Part shown: positions 18,829 to 28,850 of the stretch, one piece after another | How positions within the stretch are numbered: position 1 is the first letter of the stretch | Layout: the number at the start of each line of letters is the position of its first letter | NCBI RefSeq assembly: GCF_033963835.1 | Contig: NZ_JAXBME010000002.1 | Location: forward strand, 372,001-436,000 | Length of the DNA: 64,000 nucleotides | From: Cytobacillus sp. IB215665 | GTDB taxonomy: Bacteria; Bacillota; Bacilli; Bacillales; SM2101 | Direction of reading: 5' to 3' | The notes under the pieces: generated by a model | Told to the model about the DNA's origin: nothing | Databases searched by the model: none | The model's input: only the letters and a program-made list of their open reading frames with translations | Made by a program: the position numbers and the translations under genes

Positions 18829-19340
18829 AAGGGTAAGAATTAACTCGTTTTACAAAAGACGGTATTAAAAAACTTTTTAAGGACGTTGTTTTCAAATCTA
18901 AGAAATAACCATATACAACGGTTTCATTGAACCTCTTGCTAAAGTAAGCTGCACGATCAAAACTTCAATAAGTCTAATTACGCATTAGTAGTAATAATTT
19001 ATGACGGAAGAACGTTATGCGCCCAATAAATCAAAGTGGTTTATTGGGTTTTTAAGTGTGCAAAAACGTACGATTTCATAGCTAACAAAAGTATGCTACT
19101 AATAGCTTATGTATTTATCCATAAAAAATATAATGTACTTTAATTTGTTATAAATAATATTCGAAATAATGGTATAATTAAGGGTGAAAATAATGACATT
19201 TTGTCGGATAGATCTTCTCTTTGATAACCCTTTACAAAATGAAGATATTTCTTAGTCCTGCTGTTGATATAATAATATTTTGGAATGACGGTTTTTAAGT
19301 GTAAACAGTCCTTTTAAGATATAAGAAATGAGTGATTTGT
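18829..19340. other. Gap between spo0A and the FapA gene
   Basis: 512 bases without a gene. It holds a terminator at 19022-19053 (CCCAATAAA and TTTATTGGG followed by T5), about 190 bases after the spo0A stop. An extended -10 box TGGTATAAT follows at 19170-19178 and would give the fapA-like gene a leader of about 150 bases. I see no riboswitch signature in the leader. Confidence 0.6.
19022..19053 (+). terminator. Rho-independent terminator downstream of spo0A
   Basis: CCCAATAAA (19022-19030) pairs with TTTATTGGG (19040-19048), followed by five T. It is far from the spo0A stop, so the transcript would have a 3' untranslated region of about 190 bases. Confidence 0.8.
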
Positions 19341-20924
19341 ATGGAATTTATAAAAAATGAATATTTTGAAATGACTTATGATAATGATTCAAAACTTTAT
19401 ATAAATGTGTTTAAGAAGGGCTATACAATGGCCGATTTTCATGCTTTATTAACTAAATATCCACGAATAACGATTTCAAAATTTTTAATTTTAAGACAAG
19501 CCATTGAAGAGCCGAATAACAACATTACACACATAGGTGAATTAAAGCCTTTAGTTATATGCGATGTATCAAAAGATAAAATGAGTGCAACAATTCATTT
19601 TAATTGTTCAGAAGAAGAGCTAACAGAACATAAATCCTCATATATTACAAAAGCAGTTGAATTGTTACATAGTAATGGAGTGAATGAAGGTATATTATTA
19701 GATGTCCTGTACCAACAATTACAAGTTAAGAAAGATATCGTTGTTGCTAGAGGGCTTGAACCTATCCATGGTGAAGACGCTAAAGTTACTTATTATGAGA
19801 TATCTGAAAGAAAGCCAACGATTCGTGATGACGGAAATGCTGACTATTTCGATATGAATTTTATTGATGTAGTCAAAGAAGGCGAATGGTTGGGAGAAAA
19901 GATACCTCCGACAACCGGCAAAGCAGGTAAAACGGTTACAGGCGAATTAATTGTTCCTAAAAAAGGAAAAGATAAAAGGTTCTATTATGACAAAAAAACT
20001 GTGAAAAAAGAGCAATTGAAAGATGGAAAAGAGGTACTTCGGGCAGCTATTGACGGTGTTGTTCAAGTGAAAAATGGAAAAATAGCTATTGGAGACCATT
20101 TAATCATTAATGGTGATGTGGGTGTTGAAACTGGTAATATTTCATTTGATGGAAATGTCACGGTCAACGGTGTTGTGCAAAATGGTTTCTCTGTAGTTGC
20201 GACAAAAGATGTCTCGGTTATGAGTGAGCTTGGTATAAGTGGCGTTAAACTGATTGAATCAAAAACTGGTGATGTATTTATTAAAGGTGGCGTTTTTGGT
20301 AAGGGTGTTACGACAATAACTGCTGGAAATGATATATTTGTCAAATATGCCAATGAATGTGTGTTAGAAGCAAGTCATAATATTAACATTGGCTATTACG
20401 CAATAGGAAGTAACTTGAAAGCTATGAATGTTGTTGCTAACGAACATAAAGGAAAAATAATTGGTGGTCATGTTGAAGCAAAAGCGAGTGTTACTGCAGG
20501 GGTTATCGGTAATAAGATGGAAAAGAGAACTGTGGTCATTGTGAAGGGATTTGACCGTGAGCAAGTTAAAGAAGAGCTCGCTGAGCTTCTAAGAAATTAC
20601 AAAAAGGCTGTGCAAAAAGTTGAATCGATAAAAGTACAACTTGACCAATTTGATAACTACAGTAATGATTTATCAGAAATGGATCAAAGAGAATATGATC
20701 GTTTGAGGCATAAGTTTGATGAACAAGTTACAGAAGTTTCAAATTTTGAACATTCCCGAAAAGCGTTAGCCGAATTATTAACTTTAAAAGGTGATGGGCA
20801 AGTATCAATCTTTCAAAAAGCTTATCCTGAAACGTTTATCCAAATTAAAAAGCAAACAAAGAAATTGAAAAGTCCAGGCAAGGGAGTATTCTATGTAGTG
20901 GATAAACAACTACATATTGAGTAG
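19341..20924 (+). CDS. FapA (DUF342) family protein
   Basis: A 527-residue cytoplasmic protein. After an N-terminal region it carries the FapA/DUF342 beta-solenoid core (about residues 175-400) with repeated short turns such as GDVGVETGNISFDGNVTVNG and GDVFIKGGVFGKGVTTI, then a coiled coil (about 400-490) and a basic C-terminus. Family members were first linked to flagellar assembly (FapA) and in Bacillus to the ylxF region; their molecular role is poorly defined. It stands alone between spo0A and a bidirectional terminator. The ATG at 19341 is preferred to GTG 19332, which lacks a ribosome site; even so, the site is weak. Confidence 0.8.
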   Translation: MEFIKNEYFEMTYDNDSKLYINVFKKGYTMADFHALLTKYPRITISKFLILRQAIEEPNNNITHIGELKPLVICDVSKDKMSATIHFNCSEEELTEHKSSYITKAVELLHSNGVNEGILLDVLYQQLQVKKDIVVARGLEPIHGEDAKVTYYEISERKPTIRDDGNADYFDMNFIDVVKEGEWLGEKIPPTTGKAGKTVTGELIVPKKGKDKRFYYDKKTVKKEQLKDGKEVLRAAIDGVVQVKNGKIAIGDHLIINGDVGVETGNISFDGNVTVNGVVQNGFSVVATKDVSVMSELGISGVKLIESKTGDVFIKGGVFGKGVTTITAGNDIFVKYANECVLEASHNINIGYYAIGSNLKAMNVVANEHKGKIIGGHVEAKASVTAGVIGNKMEKRTVVIVKGFDREQVKEELAELLRNYKKAVQKVESIKVQLDQFDNYSNDLSEMDQREYDRLRHKFDEQVTEVSNFEHSRKALAELLTLKGDGQVSIFQKAYPETFIQIKKQTKKLKSPGKGVFYVVDKQLHIE

Positions 20925-20944
20925 TACGGCATATAATTAAGAGC

Positions 20945-20988
20945 AAAAAAGACGACAAGGAGTATATCTTACTCCTTGTCGTCTTTTT
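20945..20988. terminator. Bidirectional terminator between the FapA gene and yycC-like gene
   Basis: AAAAAAGACGACAAGGAGTA and its complement (TACTCCTTGTCGTC then TTTTTT) form a perfect stem of more than 16 bp with a very small loop. The stop codon of the minus-strand yycC-like gene lies in the right arm, so the terminator overlaps the last codons (DDKE) of that gene. Confidence 0.9.
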
Positions 20989-21115
20989 TCTTCTCTGCTT
21001 CAGCCATTTTTTGAACAAGAATATGTTTTGGCATATGCATAATTTGTTCTATGGGAATATTTAGCGTGCTTGCAAGTTTTTGAGCAGTTTCAAGAGATAT
21101 TTGATGTGGATTCAT
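20969..21115 (-). CDS. YycC-like small protein
   Basis: A 48-residue protein starting ATG at 21115, with a clear GGAGGTG ribosome site just upstream on the minus strand. It reads NPHQISLETAQKLASTLN, then IPIEQIMHMPKHILVQKMAE, and ends in a charged KKKDDKE tail. The pattern LxxAxxLAxxLNxPxExxMHMPxHILxQK is that of the YycC family of small Bacillus proteins, whose function is unknown. The last codons are part of a bidirectional terminator. Confidence 0.8.
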   Translation of the reverse strand: MNPHQISLETAQKLASTLNIPIEQIMHMPKHILVQKMAEAEKKKDDKE

Positions 21116-21188
21116 GTAACTTGCACCTCCAGATAATCATATTTAATGAAAATGGGACTAAGTCAACATAGTCCAGCTGTTCATTCAG

Positions 21189-21440
21189 TTATTTTATCTT
21201 ACTATTTTGCTGTAAGCGCGGTTGTACTTTATTTCTTTTACGATCTCTGTGCAGTATAAAGCCGGCAACAAATACTAAACCAGCTATAAACATGATGAAT
21301 CCTACGAGAAATTGAAGCCATAAAAAAGGAAAAGGTTTTTGTAATATATTGAATAGCATATCCCTCATTAATTTAATTCCAAGGGCCGATAAAATTCCTG
21401 GTATTAATAATACTAATAATGCAATGATTCTTTTCATCAT
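21189..21440 (-). CDS. yqzF: DUF2627 family membrane protein (YqzF-like)
   Basis: An 83-residue protein with two membrane helices (about residues 5-22 and 39-62) and a basic, Gln-rich C-terminal tail. B. subtilis has yqzF (DUF2627) next to bkdR in the same relative position, which together with the fold supports the name. It runs opposite to bkdR. The function is unknown. The double ATG at 21440 and 21437 leaves the exact start open; AAAGGATT precedes it. Confidence 0.75.
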   Translation of the reverse strand: MMKRIIALLVLLIPGILSALGIKLMRDMLFNILQKPFPFLWLQFLVGFIMFIAGLVFVAGFILHRDRKRNKVQPRLQQNSKIK

Positions 21441-21612
21441 ATTAATCCTTTCAATGGAGTTTCTCTTTTACAAGTTTTGTTGCTATTACCTAAATTAGTA
21501 CGACTAGATATAGTTTCTCAAATGTTAATCGCATACGAATTTAGTTCATAGTAAGAAAACTACAAGTAATGCAAAATAGTGCTCTAAAAAAAGAATAACT
21601 CTTCTAATTTAT

Positions 21613-21641
21613 TTGTCAAGGAGTTAAAAAAACGGTATGAT
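21613..21641 (+). promoter_or_regulatory. Sigma-A promoter of bkdR
   Basis: TTGTCA (21613-21618), exactly 17 bases, then TATGAT (21636-21641). The start near 21648 leaves a leader of about 70 bases before bkdR. Confidence 0.75.
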
Positions 21642-21720
21642 ATGTTAGTGAAAGATATTGCATATATGTTATTGAAAAGTATGTAATTTATTTCAAAGAG
21701 GCCGTAGAGGTGTGTTGTTC

Positions 21721-23793
21721 ATGAAAAAAGCGTTGATTGTTGGGGCTGGAAAGGGTGGCTCGGCAATTCTAAAAATATTACAAGAAACAGAGATAATGGA
21801 AGTTGTAGCGGTTGTCGATGTTAAGCCTACCGCGATTGGATTGAAGCTGGCAAGAGATTTGAGTATTCGTACTGGTAGTAATTGGCGAGAGTTTTTAACA
21901 AGTGAGATTGATGTTGTTATAGAAGCAACAGGTAGTGAAAAGGTTTTTGAAGAAATTCGTGAAGTAAGAACTAAAAAAACAGTGTTAATCCCTGGAGCTG
22001 TTGCTTATATAACTGCCCAGTTAATGGAGCAAAAAGAAGGGCTAATTACTAAACTAAAAAATGAATCAGATAAGCATGACTTAATTTTGAATTCCACTCA
22101 TGATGGTATGATTGTGATCAATTTCGACACAAATATTGTTTTGTTTAACAGAAGTGCTGAACGAATTGTTGGCTTGAATAAAGAAGATGTTATAGGGAAG
22201 CCGATTGAGGAAATCATACCTGCAAGTCAACTGACTAGAGTGATGAAAACAAGACAAACTGAAATTAATCAAGAGCTTATATTAAATAATGGTAAGAAAA
22301 TTATTACGACAAGAATACCTATTGTTAATGAAGCGGGTGTTCTATATGGGGCGGTTGCTGTATTTAAGGATATAACTGATGCAGTAAAACTAGCTGAAGA
22401 AATAACTAACCTGAAAGAAATTCAAACAATGCTAGGAGCAATTATTCAATCATCTGAAGAAGCAATATCAGTAGTGAATGAGAACGGTATTGGCTTACTA
22501 ATTAACCGTGCCTATACAAAGATTACAGGGTTAACAGAAGATGAGGTGATCGGAAAACCTGCTACAGCAGATATTTCAGAAGGAGATAGTGTTCACATGA
22601 AAGTGCTGAATACGAGAAGACCTGTTAGAGGGGTTAGGATGAAGGTTGGCCCTAATAAGAGAGATGTCTTAGTAAATGTTGCCCCTATTATTGTCGATGG
22701 AAAATTAAAAGGGAGCGTTGGTGTTATCCACGATGTTTCTGAAATTCAGCAATTAACAACTGAATTAAATAGAGCGAGGCAAATTATTCGTACGTTAGAA
22801 GCAAAGTATTCGTTTGATGATATTATTGGTCATTCTGAAGAGATGGAATTTGCTATTCAACAAGCGAAACTTGGAGCAATCACACCCGCTACAGTACTTT
22901 TACGCGGTGAGTCAGGAACAGGAAAAGAACTATTTGCACATGCGATTCATAACGCAAGCAATCGAAAGTTTAATAAATTTATACGTGTCAATTGTGCTGC
23001 TTTATCTGAAACACTTCTTGAGAGTGAATTGTTTGGTTATGTAGAAGGAGCTTTTTCAGGAGCAAAACGTGGTGGAAAAAGAGGTCTGTTTGAAGAAGCT
23101 AATAATGGTAGTATTTTCTTAGATGAGATTGGTGAGTTATCGCCTAATACACAGGCAAAGTTACTAAGAGTGCTACAGGAAAATGAAATTATTAAGGTTG
23201 GAGGAACGCAGCCCATTCCAATTAACGTACGAATAATAGCTGCAACAAATGTGAATCTTGAAATGGCTATAGCTGATGGGTCTTTTCGGGAAGATTTATT
23301 TTATCGCTTAAATAAGTTACCTATACAAATTCCGCCTTTACGAAATAGGAAACAAGACTTACCAGCATTATGCGAACACCTTCTTCGTAAAATAAACCAA
23401 GAATATGGAAGAAATGTAGAAGGTTTAGACTTGGAAGTGCTTGATTACTTTCATACATACAATTGGCCTGGGAATGTTAGAGAGTTGGAAAATATTATTG
23501 GACGAGCAATGATCTTTATGAAATTTAATGAAGTTCATATAGGTCTTAAACATGTCCCTACGCTTGAATCTGGAATAGCTAACAAAGCTGACACATCTCT
23601 CATCACTATACCTACACAAAATGATCAAACATTATCAGAGATGTTAGAGAATTATGAAGGGGCAATTATTGAACAAGTTTTAACAAGCAACAACGGGAAT
23701 AAAACTGCCACGGCAAAATCTCTCGGTATTTCATTAAGGAATTTATATTATAAAATTGAAAAATATAATATTGCAATAAATAGCATGCAATAA
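21721..23793 (+). CDS. bkdR: Sigma-54-dependent activator BkdR
   Basis: A 690-residue enhancer-binding protein. The N-terminus (residues 1-105) is a Rossmann-like domain ([14 protein letters not shown]), then two PAS domains follow (about 120-230 and 240-340). The central AAA+ domain has Walker [16 protein letters not shown] and the sigma-54 contact loop [15 protein letters not shown], and the C-terminal Fis-type helix-turn-helix is [20 protein letters not shown]. In B. subtilis BkdR activates the bkd operon with SigL when branched-chain amino acids are present. A -24/-12 promoter follows directly before ptb. ATG 21721 sits eight bases after GAGGTG. Confidence 0.95.
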   Translation: MKKALIVGAGKGGSAILKILQETEIMEVVAVVDVKPTAIGLKLARDLSIRTGSNWREFLTSEIDVVIEATGSEKVFEEIREVRTKKTVLIPGAVAYITAQLMEQKEGLITKLKNESDKHDLILNSTHDGMIVINFDTNIVLFNRSAERIVGLNKEDVIGKPIEEIIPASQLTRVMKTRQTEINQELILNNGKKIITTRIPIVNEAGVLYGAVAVFKDITDAVKLAEEITNLKEIQTMLGAIIQSSEEAISVVNENGIGLLINRAYTKITGLTEDEVIGKPATADISEGDSVHMKVLNTRRPVRGVRMKVGPNKRDVLVNVAPIIVDGKLKGSVGVIHDVSEIQQLTTELNRARQIIRTLEAKYSFDDIIGHSEEMEFAIQQAKLGAITPATVLLRGESGTGKELFAHAIHNASNRKFNKFIRVNCAALSETLLESELFGYVEGAFSGAKRGGKRGLFEEANNGSIFLDEIGELSPNTQAKLLRVLQENEIIKVGGTQPIPINVRIIAATNVNLEMAIADGSFREDLFYRLNKLPIQIPPLRNRKQDLPALCEHLLRKINQEYGRNVEGLDLEVLDYFHTYNWPGNVRELENIIGRAMIFMKFNEVHIGLKHVPTLESGIANKADTSLITIPTQNDQTLSEMLENYEGAIIEQVLTSNNGNKTATAKSLGISLRNLYYKIEKYNIAINSMQ

Positions 23794-23873
23794 ATTTCAA
23801 GTTTTGAATTTTTTTGCGCAGTGTATGTAGTGAAACATAACTTAATTACACAAATACTTATAATTCTTATTTG

Positions 23874-23889
23874 TGGCATGCTTCTTGCA
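23874..23889 (+). promoter_or_regulatory. Sigma-54 (-24/-12) promoter of the ptb-bkd operon
   Basis: TGGCAT (23874-23879), five bases, TTGCA (23885-23889), so the invariant GG and GC are separated by exactly ten bases. It lies 80 bases after bkdR and 81 before ptb, the expected target of BkdR. Confidence 0.9.
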
Positions 23890-23969
23890 GATATAAAAAC
23901 CTGAGAACGATATACTCAGAAAGTAGGATTAGCTCAAGTAATTCTTACGAAAGGGTTGAAGTAGATTAC

Positions 23970-24881
23970 ATGAAATTGGACCTATTAATTGAGCAAGCAA
24001 CAACGTCTCCAAAAAAAACTGTAGCAGTTGCAGTTGCTGAGGACAAAGAAATCATTGAAGCAGTAGTAGGAGCACTTCGAAGAAACTTAGCCAATTTTCG
24101 ACTATTTGGTGATGAAGTGAAGGTGAACAAATTGCTTCAGGAGTTAGCTCCTGACTGTGTTAACAGTGAAGCAATCTCGCTTATTGCTGCAGATTCACAT
24201 GAAGACGCAGCTGAACTAGCTGTTAAATCCGTTTCTTCAGGTGAAGCGGATGTATTAATGAAAGGAAACCTTTCAACTTCGTTGATTTTATCTGCAGTTC
24301 TTCATAAAGAGTGGGGACTTAGAACAGGTAATGTATTATCTCATAATGCCGTATTTGAGGTTGAGGGTTTTGATCGACTTATTTTCGTAACTGACGCAGC
24401 AATGAATATTGCACCAAACCTTGACCAAAAGGCACAAATAATAGGAAATGCAGTTCAGCTTGCCAGATCGATTGGCATTAATCAGCCCAAGGTAGCTCCA
24501 ATATGCGCTGTAGAGGTAGTTAATCCAGTGATGCAAGCTACACTTGACGCTGCAGCCTTAACGCAAATGAATAGAAGAGGTCAAATTAAAGATTGTATTG
24601 TTGATGGTCCATTGGCACTTGATAATGCTATTTCAGTTCATGCTACTAAACAAAAAGGTATAGTAAGTGAAGTAGCAGGAATGTCAGATATATTACTTGT
24701 TCCTAATATTGAAACGGGAAATGCCCTTTATAAATCTCTTATTTACTTTGCTAAAGCAAAAGTTGGGGCTGTTATATCTGGTGCCAAAGCTCCAATTGTT
24801 TTAACTTCGAGAGCAGATTCATCAGAAAGCAAGCTTTACTCACTAGCTTTGGCTATTCGTTCCGTTCATAAAATAATTTAG
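23970..24881 (+). CDS. ptb: Phosphate butyryltransferase
   Basis: A 303-residue acyltransferase that exchanges CoA for phosphate on butyryl- or branched acyl-CoA, the first step towards ATP recovery by butyrate kinase. It has the phosphotransacetylase fold with stretches such as ADVLMKGNLSTSLILSA and PVMQATLDAAALTQMNRRGQ. The reading frame is open upstream through the sigma-54 promoter, so the ATG at 23970, inside the transcript, must be the start. The nearest purine-rich site (AAGGG) is 14 bases away, which is long. First gene of the bkd operon. Confidence 0.93.
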   Translation: MKLDLLIEQATTSPKKTVAVAVAEDKEIIEAVVGALRRNLANFRLFGDEVKVNKLLQELAPDCVNSEAISLIAADSHEDAAELAVKSVSSGEADVLMKGNLSTSLILSAVLHKEWGLRTGNVLSHNAVFEVEGFDRLIFVTDAAMNIAPNLDQKAQIIGNAVQLARSIGINQPKVAPICAVEVVNPVMQATLDAAALTQMNRRGQIKDCIVDGPLALDNAISVHATKQKGIVSEVAGMSDILLVPNIETGNALYKSLIYFAKAKVGAVISGAKAPIVLTSRADSSESKLYSLALAIRSVHKII

Positions 24882-24901
24882 AATTATAGGAGGATTTTAA
24901 T

Positions 24902-26002
24902 ATGCAGATTTTTTCTTATATGGAAGAGTATGATTATGAGCAATTAGTGTTTTGTCAAGATAAACAATCAGGACTAAAAGCTATAATTGCGATTCATGAT
25001 ACAACTTTAGGACCGGCTCTTGGTGGTACTCGAATGTGGACATATGCTTCTGAGGAATTAGCAATTGAAGATGCATTACGTTTAGCCAAAGGAATGACAT
25101 ATAAAAACGCTGCTGCAGGCTTAAATTTAGGCGGTGGTAAGACAGTTATTATTGGTGATCCACGTACTGACAAAAATGAAGAAATGTTTAGAGCATTTGG
25201 TCGCTATATACAAGGACTAAATGGTCGCTACATTACTGCAGAGGATGTCGGTACTACAGTAGCTGACATGGATTTGATTCATGAAGAAACAGATTTTGTT
25301 ACAGGTATTTCACCAGCATTTGGTTCATCAGGTAATCCATCACCTGTGACTGCCTACGGTGTGTATCGTGGAATGAAAGCAGCTGCAAAGGAAGCATTTG
25401 GAACAGATTCATTAGAAGGAAAAGTCATCGCTGTTCAAGGTGTTGGTAATGTTGCTTTTAACTTGTGCAAACACCTTCATGAAGAAGGAGCACAATTAAT
25501 CGTTACTGACATTAACAAGGAAGCAGTACAAGCAGCAGTTGAACAATTTGGTGCTCAGGCTGTAGACCCTGATGATATCTACAGTGTAGACTGCGATATT
25601 TATGCACCTTGTGCTCTTGGTGCTACTATTAACGATGATACTATTCCTAAGCTGAAAGCAAAAGTAATTGCAGGTGCAGCGAATAATCAATTAAGAGAGC
25701 CACGTCATGGAGATACTATTCATGACTTAGGAATTGTATATGCACCTGATTACGTGATTAATGCTGGTGGAGTAATGAACGTGGCAGATGAATTAAATGG
25801 TTATAATCGCGACCGTGCTATGAAAAAAGTAGAAACGATCTATAATAACATAGAAAAAGTCATTGAAATAGCAAATCGTGATCGTATTCCAACTTATGTA
25901 GCTGCGGACCGTTTAGCTGAAGAGCGCATAGAACGTATGAGAAATTCACGTAGCCAGTTCTTGCGAAATGAACATCACATTCTAAGTAGAAGAAATCGCT
26001 AA
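24902..26002 (+). CDS. bcd: Leucine/valine (branched-chain amino acid) dehydrogenase
   Basis: A 366-residue NAD-dependent enzyme that oxidatively deaminates leucine, valine and isoleucine to 2-keto acids, the substrates of the Bkd complex. It carries the Glu/Leu/Phe/Val dehydrogenase signature with the catalytic Lys ([12 protein letters not shown] region, GTRMWxY upstream) and an NAD-binding [13 protein letters not shown] (about residues 180-192). ATG 24902 is close behind AGGAGGATTTT, 20 bases after ptb. The length is typical (about 364-367). Confidence 0.95.
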   Translation: MQIFSYMEEYDYEQLVFCQDKQSGLKAIIAIHDTTLGPALGGTRMWTYASEELAIEDALRLAKGMTYKNAAAGLNLGGGKTVIIGDPRTDKNEEMFRAFGRYIQGLNGRYITAEDVGTTVADMDLIHEETDFVTGISPAFGSSGNPSPVTAYGVYRGMKAAAKEAFGTDSLEGKVIAVQGVGNVAFNLCKHLHEEGAQLIVTDINKEAVQAAVEQFGAQAVDPDDIYSVDCDIYAPCALGATINDDTIPKLKAKVIAGAANNQLREPRHGDTIHDLGIVYAPDYVINAGGVMNVADELNGYNRDRAMKKVETIYNNIEKVIEIANRDRIPTYVAADRLAEERIERMRNSRSQFLRNEHHILSRRNR

Positions 26003-26087
26003 AATAGGAAGATTGTGATGAGGGTATATGTGGTCTATTTTTAGCATTTACGAAAAAAGTAATCTTTGCTATAGATAAATTGGAAAA

Positions 26088-26140
26088 TAAGGTGGCAAAA
26101 TGACGCCACCTTACTCCTCCATACATATGGTGTGGAGTTA
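26088..26140 (+). repeat. Two tandem hairpins between bcd and buk
   Basis: TAAGGTGGC (26088-26096) pairs perfectly with GCCACCTTA (26105-26113). A second hairpin follows at once: CTCC and CCATA pair with TATGG and GGAG (about 26114-26138). Neither has a T run, so they look like mRNA stability or processing elements, not terminators. Confidence 0.6.
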
Positions 26141-26180
26141 TCACAAAGCCCTAATGACATCACAAAATGGAGGTATTGAT

Positions 26181-27266
26181 TTGCAAGAGAGAGAATATCG
26201 TATTCTTGTTATCAACCCAGGATCAACATCGACGAAAATAGGAGTCTTTGATAATGAACTCTCGATATTTGAGAAAACGATTCGGCATGATAGTAAGATC
26301 ATTAACTCATATGAAGCGATTATTGACCAATACGAATTTCGAAAAAACACAATCCTTGAAACATTGCATCATGAGGGCATTAATATTTCTAAATTAGATG
26401 CTGTTTGTGGACGTGGTGGGTTATTACGTCCTATTGAAGGTGGTACCTATCGCGTAAATGAAGCGATGCTTGCTGATTTACGTATTGGTTACGCTGGCCA
26501 ACATGCTTCAAACCTTGGTGGCATCATAGCACATGAAATTGCTGGAGGATTAAATATACCTGCCTTTATCGTTGACCCAGTTGTAGTTGATGAAATGGAT
26601 TCGATTGCAAAGGTTTCTGGATTTCCACTTATCGAACGAAAAAGTATTTTTCATGCGCTGAACCAAAAGGCCGTTGCAAGAAGAGTTGCAAAAGATTTAG
26701 GTAAGAGATATGAGGAATGTAATTTAATTGTCACCCATATGGGTGGTGGTATAACGGTTGGTGCCCACAAACAAGGTCGTGTTGTAGATGTAAACAATGG
26801 GTTACATGGTGACGGACCATTTAGCCCAGAACGCGCTGGGACTGTACCTGCTGGTGACTTAGTTACGCTTTGCTATTCTGGTGATTATTACCGTGATGAA
26901 GTGATGAAAAAGCTAGTAGGTAACGGAGGACTGGTAGGTTATCTAGGAACAAATGATGCAGTAGCGGTTGAAAAAATGATAACCAAGGGAGATGAAAATG
27001 CCCAACTTGTGTATGAAGCGATGGCTTATCAAATTGCGAAGGAAATTGGTGCTGCAAGTGCAGTCCTGTCAGGTAAAATCGATGCAATTATTTTAACTGG
27101 GGGATTAGCTTACGGCAAAGAGTTTGTTAAGCACATATCTACACGCGTTAACTGGGTTGCTGATGTAATCGTTCTTCCGGGGGAAAATGAATTACAAGCG
27201 TTAACAGAAGGTGCGTTACGTGTTTTGCGTAATGATGAAGATGAAAAAATATATCCTGCTAACTAA
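26181..27266 (+). CDS. buk: Butyrate kinase
   Basis: A 361-residue acetokinase-family enzyme that transfers the phosphate of butyryl- or branched acyl-phosphate to ADP. It starts with the family motif [14 protein letters not shown] and contains the phosphate-binding [12 protein letters not shown] and [10 protein letters not shown] stretches. TTG 26181, six bases after GGAGGT, gives the right N-terminus; the open frame back to 26100 runs through the two hairpins and is not expected to be translated. Third gene of the bkd operon. Confidence 0.94.
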   Translation: MQEREYRILVINPGSTSTKIGVFDNELSIFEKTIRHDSKIINSYEAIIDQYEFRKNTILETLHHEGINISKLDAVCGRGGLLRPIEGGTYRVNEAMLADLRIGYAGQHASNLGGIIAHEIAGGLNIPAFIVDPVVVDEMDSIAKVSGFPLIERKSIFHALNQKAVARRVAKDLGKRYEECNLIVTHMGGGITVGAHKQGRVVDVNNGLHGDGPFSPERAGTVPAGDLVTLCYSGDYYRDEVMKKLVGNGGLVGYLGTNDAVAVEKMITKGDENAQLVYEAMAYQIAKEIGAASAVLSGKIDAIILTGGLAYGKEFVKHISTRVNWVADVIVLPGENELQALTEGALRVLRNDEDEKIYPAN

Positions 27267-27304
27267 CATATAAGATCGTGTAATGATGGAAGGGGATAGT
27301 AACA

Positions 27305-28726
27305 ATGTCAAAAGAATATGATCTCGTGATACTCGGCGGTGGTACAGGCGGTTATGTAACAGCGATCCGTGCATCACAATTAGGTTTGAAAACAGCTGTG
27401 GTTGAAAAGGGTAAATTAGGTGGTACATGCTTGCACTCAGGGTGTATCCCTAGTAAAGCACTGCTTAGAAGCGCTGAAGTCTATTCAACAACGAAAAAAA
27501 GTGAAGAATTTGGAGTTCTAACAACAGATGTTTCCTTAGATTTTTCAAAGGTTCAAGGTAGAAAAGATCAGATTATTTCCCAATTGTATAAAAGTGTTCA
27601 ATATTTAATGAAAAAAGGTAAGATTGATGTTTATGAGGGAGTTGGAAGGATTTTAGGTCCATCAATTTTTTCTCCGATGCCTGGAACAATTTCAGTTGAA
27701 ATGAATAACGGTGACGAAAATGAAATGCTCATTCCGAAAAATGTCATTATCGCAACAGGGTCACGTCCAAGGTCATTACCTGGGTTAGAAATTGACGGCG
27801 AATTTGTGCTGACTTCTGATGAAGCTCTTGAAATGAAGGAACTACCATCATCAATGATCATTGTCGGTGGAGGAGTTATTGGAATTGAGTGGGCTTCTAT
27901 GTTAGCAGATTTCGGTGTCGAAATTACTGTTCTTGAATATGCAGATCACATTCTACCAACTGAGGATATTGAAATTTCCAAAGAGATGCGACGCCTTATG
28001 AAGAAAAAAGGAATTAACATTGTTACTGGCGCAAAAGTACTTCCCGAAACGTTATCAACAAGTGAAGAAGTGACGATTAAGGCGGAACATAAAGGGGAAG
28101 AAAAAACTTTCCAAGCAGAAAAAATACTCGTGTCTGTTGGTCGTCAAGCAAATGTTGAAGGAATTGGTATTGAAAATACTGATATTGTAATTGATAAAGG
28201 GTTCATACAAACAAATGAATTTTATCAGACGAAAGAATCTCATATTTATGCGATTGGAGATTGCATAGGAGGCCTTCAACTTGCACATGTTGCGTCACAC
28301 GAAGGAATTGTTGCTGTAGAGCATATTAAGGGAGAAAACCCTTCTCCAATTGATTATTCACTAATATCAAAATGCGTATACAGTAATCCAGAGGTTGCAA
28401 GTGTTGGTTATACTGAACATGAGGCACAAGAGCAAGGATTTAATGTAAAAACAGGTAAATTCTCATTCAAGGCGATAGGAAAAGCGCTTGTGTTTGGTGA
28501 ATCAGATGGTTTCGTTAAAATTGTTGCTGACACCGAAACCGATGATATATTAGGCGTACATATGATTGGCCCACACGTAACTGATATGATATCAGAAGCT
28601 GGGTTAGCTCGTGTATTAGATGCTACTCCATGGGAGGTAGCACATACTATTCACCCGCATCCTACTTTGTCAGAAGCTATTGGTGAAGCTGCGCTAGCTG
28701 TAGATGGTAAACCAATTCATGGCTAA
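27305..28726 (+). CDS. lpdV: Dihydrolipoyl dehydrogenase of the branched-chain keto-acid complex (E3)
   Basis: A 473-residue flavoprotein that reoxidises the lipoyl arm of BkdB using NAD. It has the N-terminal FAD site GGGTGGYVTA, the redox disulfide at Cys42 and Cys47 (GGTCLHSGCIPSK), an NAD-binding GGGVIGIEWASML, and the catalytic His-Glu pair in HPHPTLSEAIGE near the C-terminus. It lies between buk and bkdAA, so the operon encodes its own E3, as in B. subtilis. Confidence 0.95.
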   Translation: MSKEYDLVILGGGTGGYVTAIRASQLGLKTAVVEKGKLGGTCLHSGCIPSKALLRSAEVYSTTKKSEEFGVLTTDVSLDFSKVQGRKDQIISQLYKSVQYLMKKGKIDVYEGVGRILGPSIFSPMPGTISVEMNNGDENEMLIPKNVIIATGSRPRSLPGLEIDGEFVLTSDEALEMKELPSSMIIVGGGVIGIEWASMLADFGVEITVLEYADHILPTEDIEISKEMRRLMKKKGINIVTGAKVLPETLSTSEEVTIKAEHKGEEKTFQAEKILVSVGRQANVEGIGIENTDIVIDKGFIQTNEFYQTKESHIYAIGDCIGGLQLAHVASHEGIVAVEHIKGENPSPIDYSLISKCVYSNPEVASVGYTEHEAQEQGFNVKTGKFSFKAIGKALVFGESDGFVKIVADTETDDILGVHMIGPHVTDMISEAGLARVLDATPWEVAHTIHPHPTLSEAIGEAALAVDGKPIHG

Positions 28727-28850
28727 TAGATAATATATATAATGGCTCTTATCGTAAACATTGTTGCTATTGCTACTAAAGTATGGATATTTAAGAACGA
28801 AAAGCAACGATCAATGCGATAACAGCCTAAATAATAAAGGAGGTATATGT

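Noticed and set aside
19179-19340. Riboswitch in the leader of the FapA gene
   Set aside because: No known motif (for example cyclic di-GMP) could be recognised.
23871-23969. Earlier start for ptb
   Set aside because: The upstream part of the frame runs through the sigma-54 promoter and so is not in the transcript.
26100-26180. Earlier ATG start for buk
   Set aside because: The frame runs through the paired hairpins and lacks a ribosome site; TTG 26181 has GGAGGT and matches the family N-terminus.
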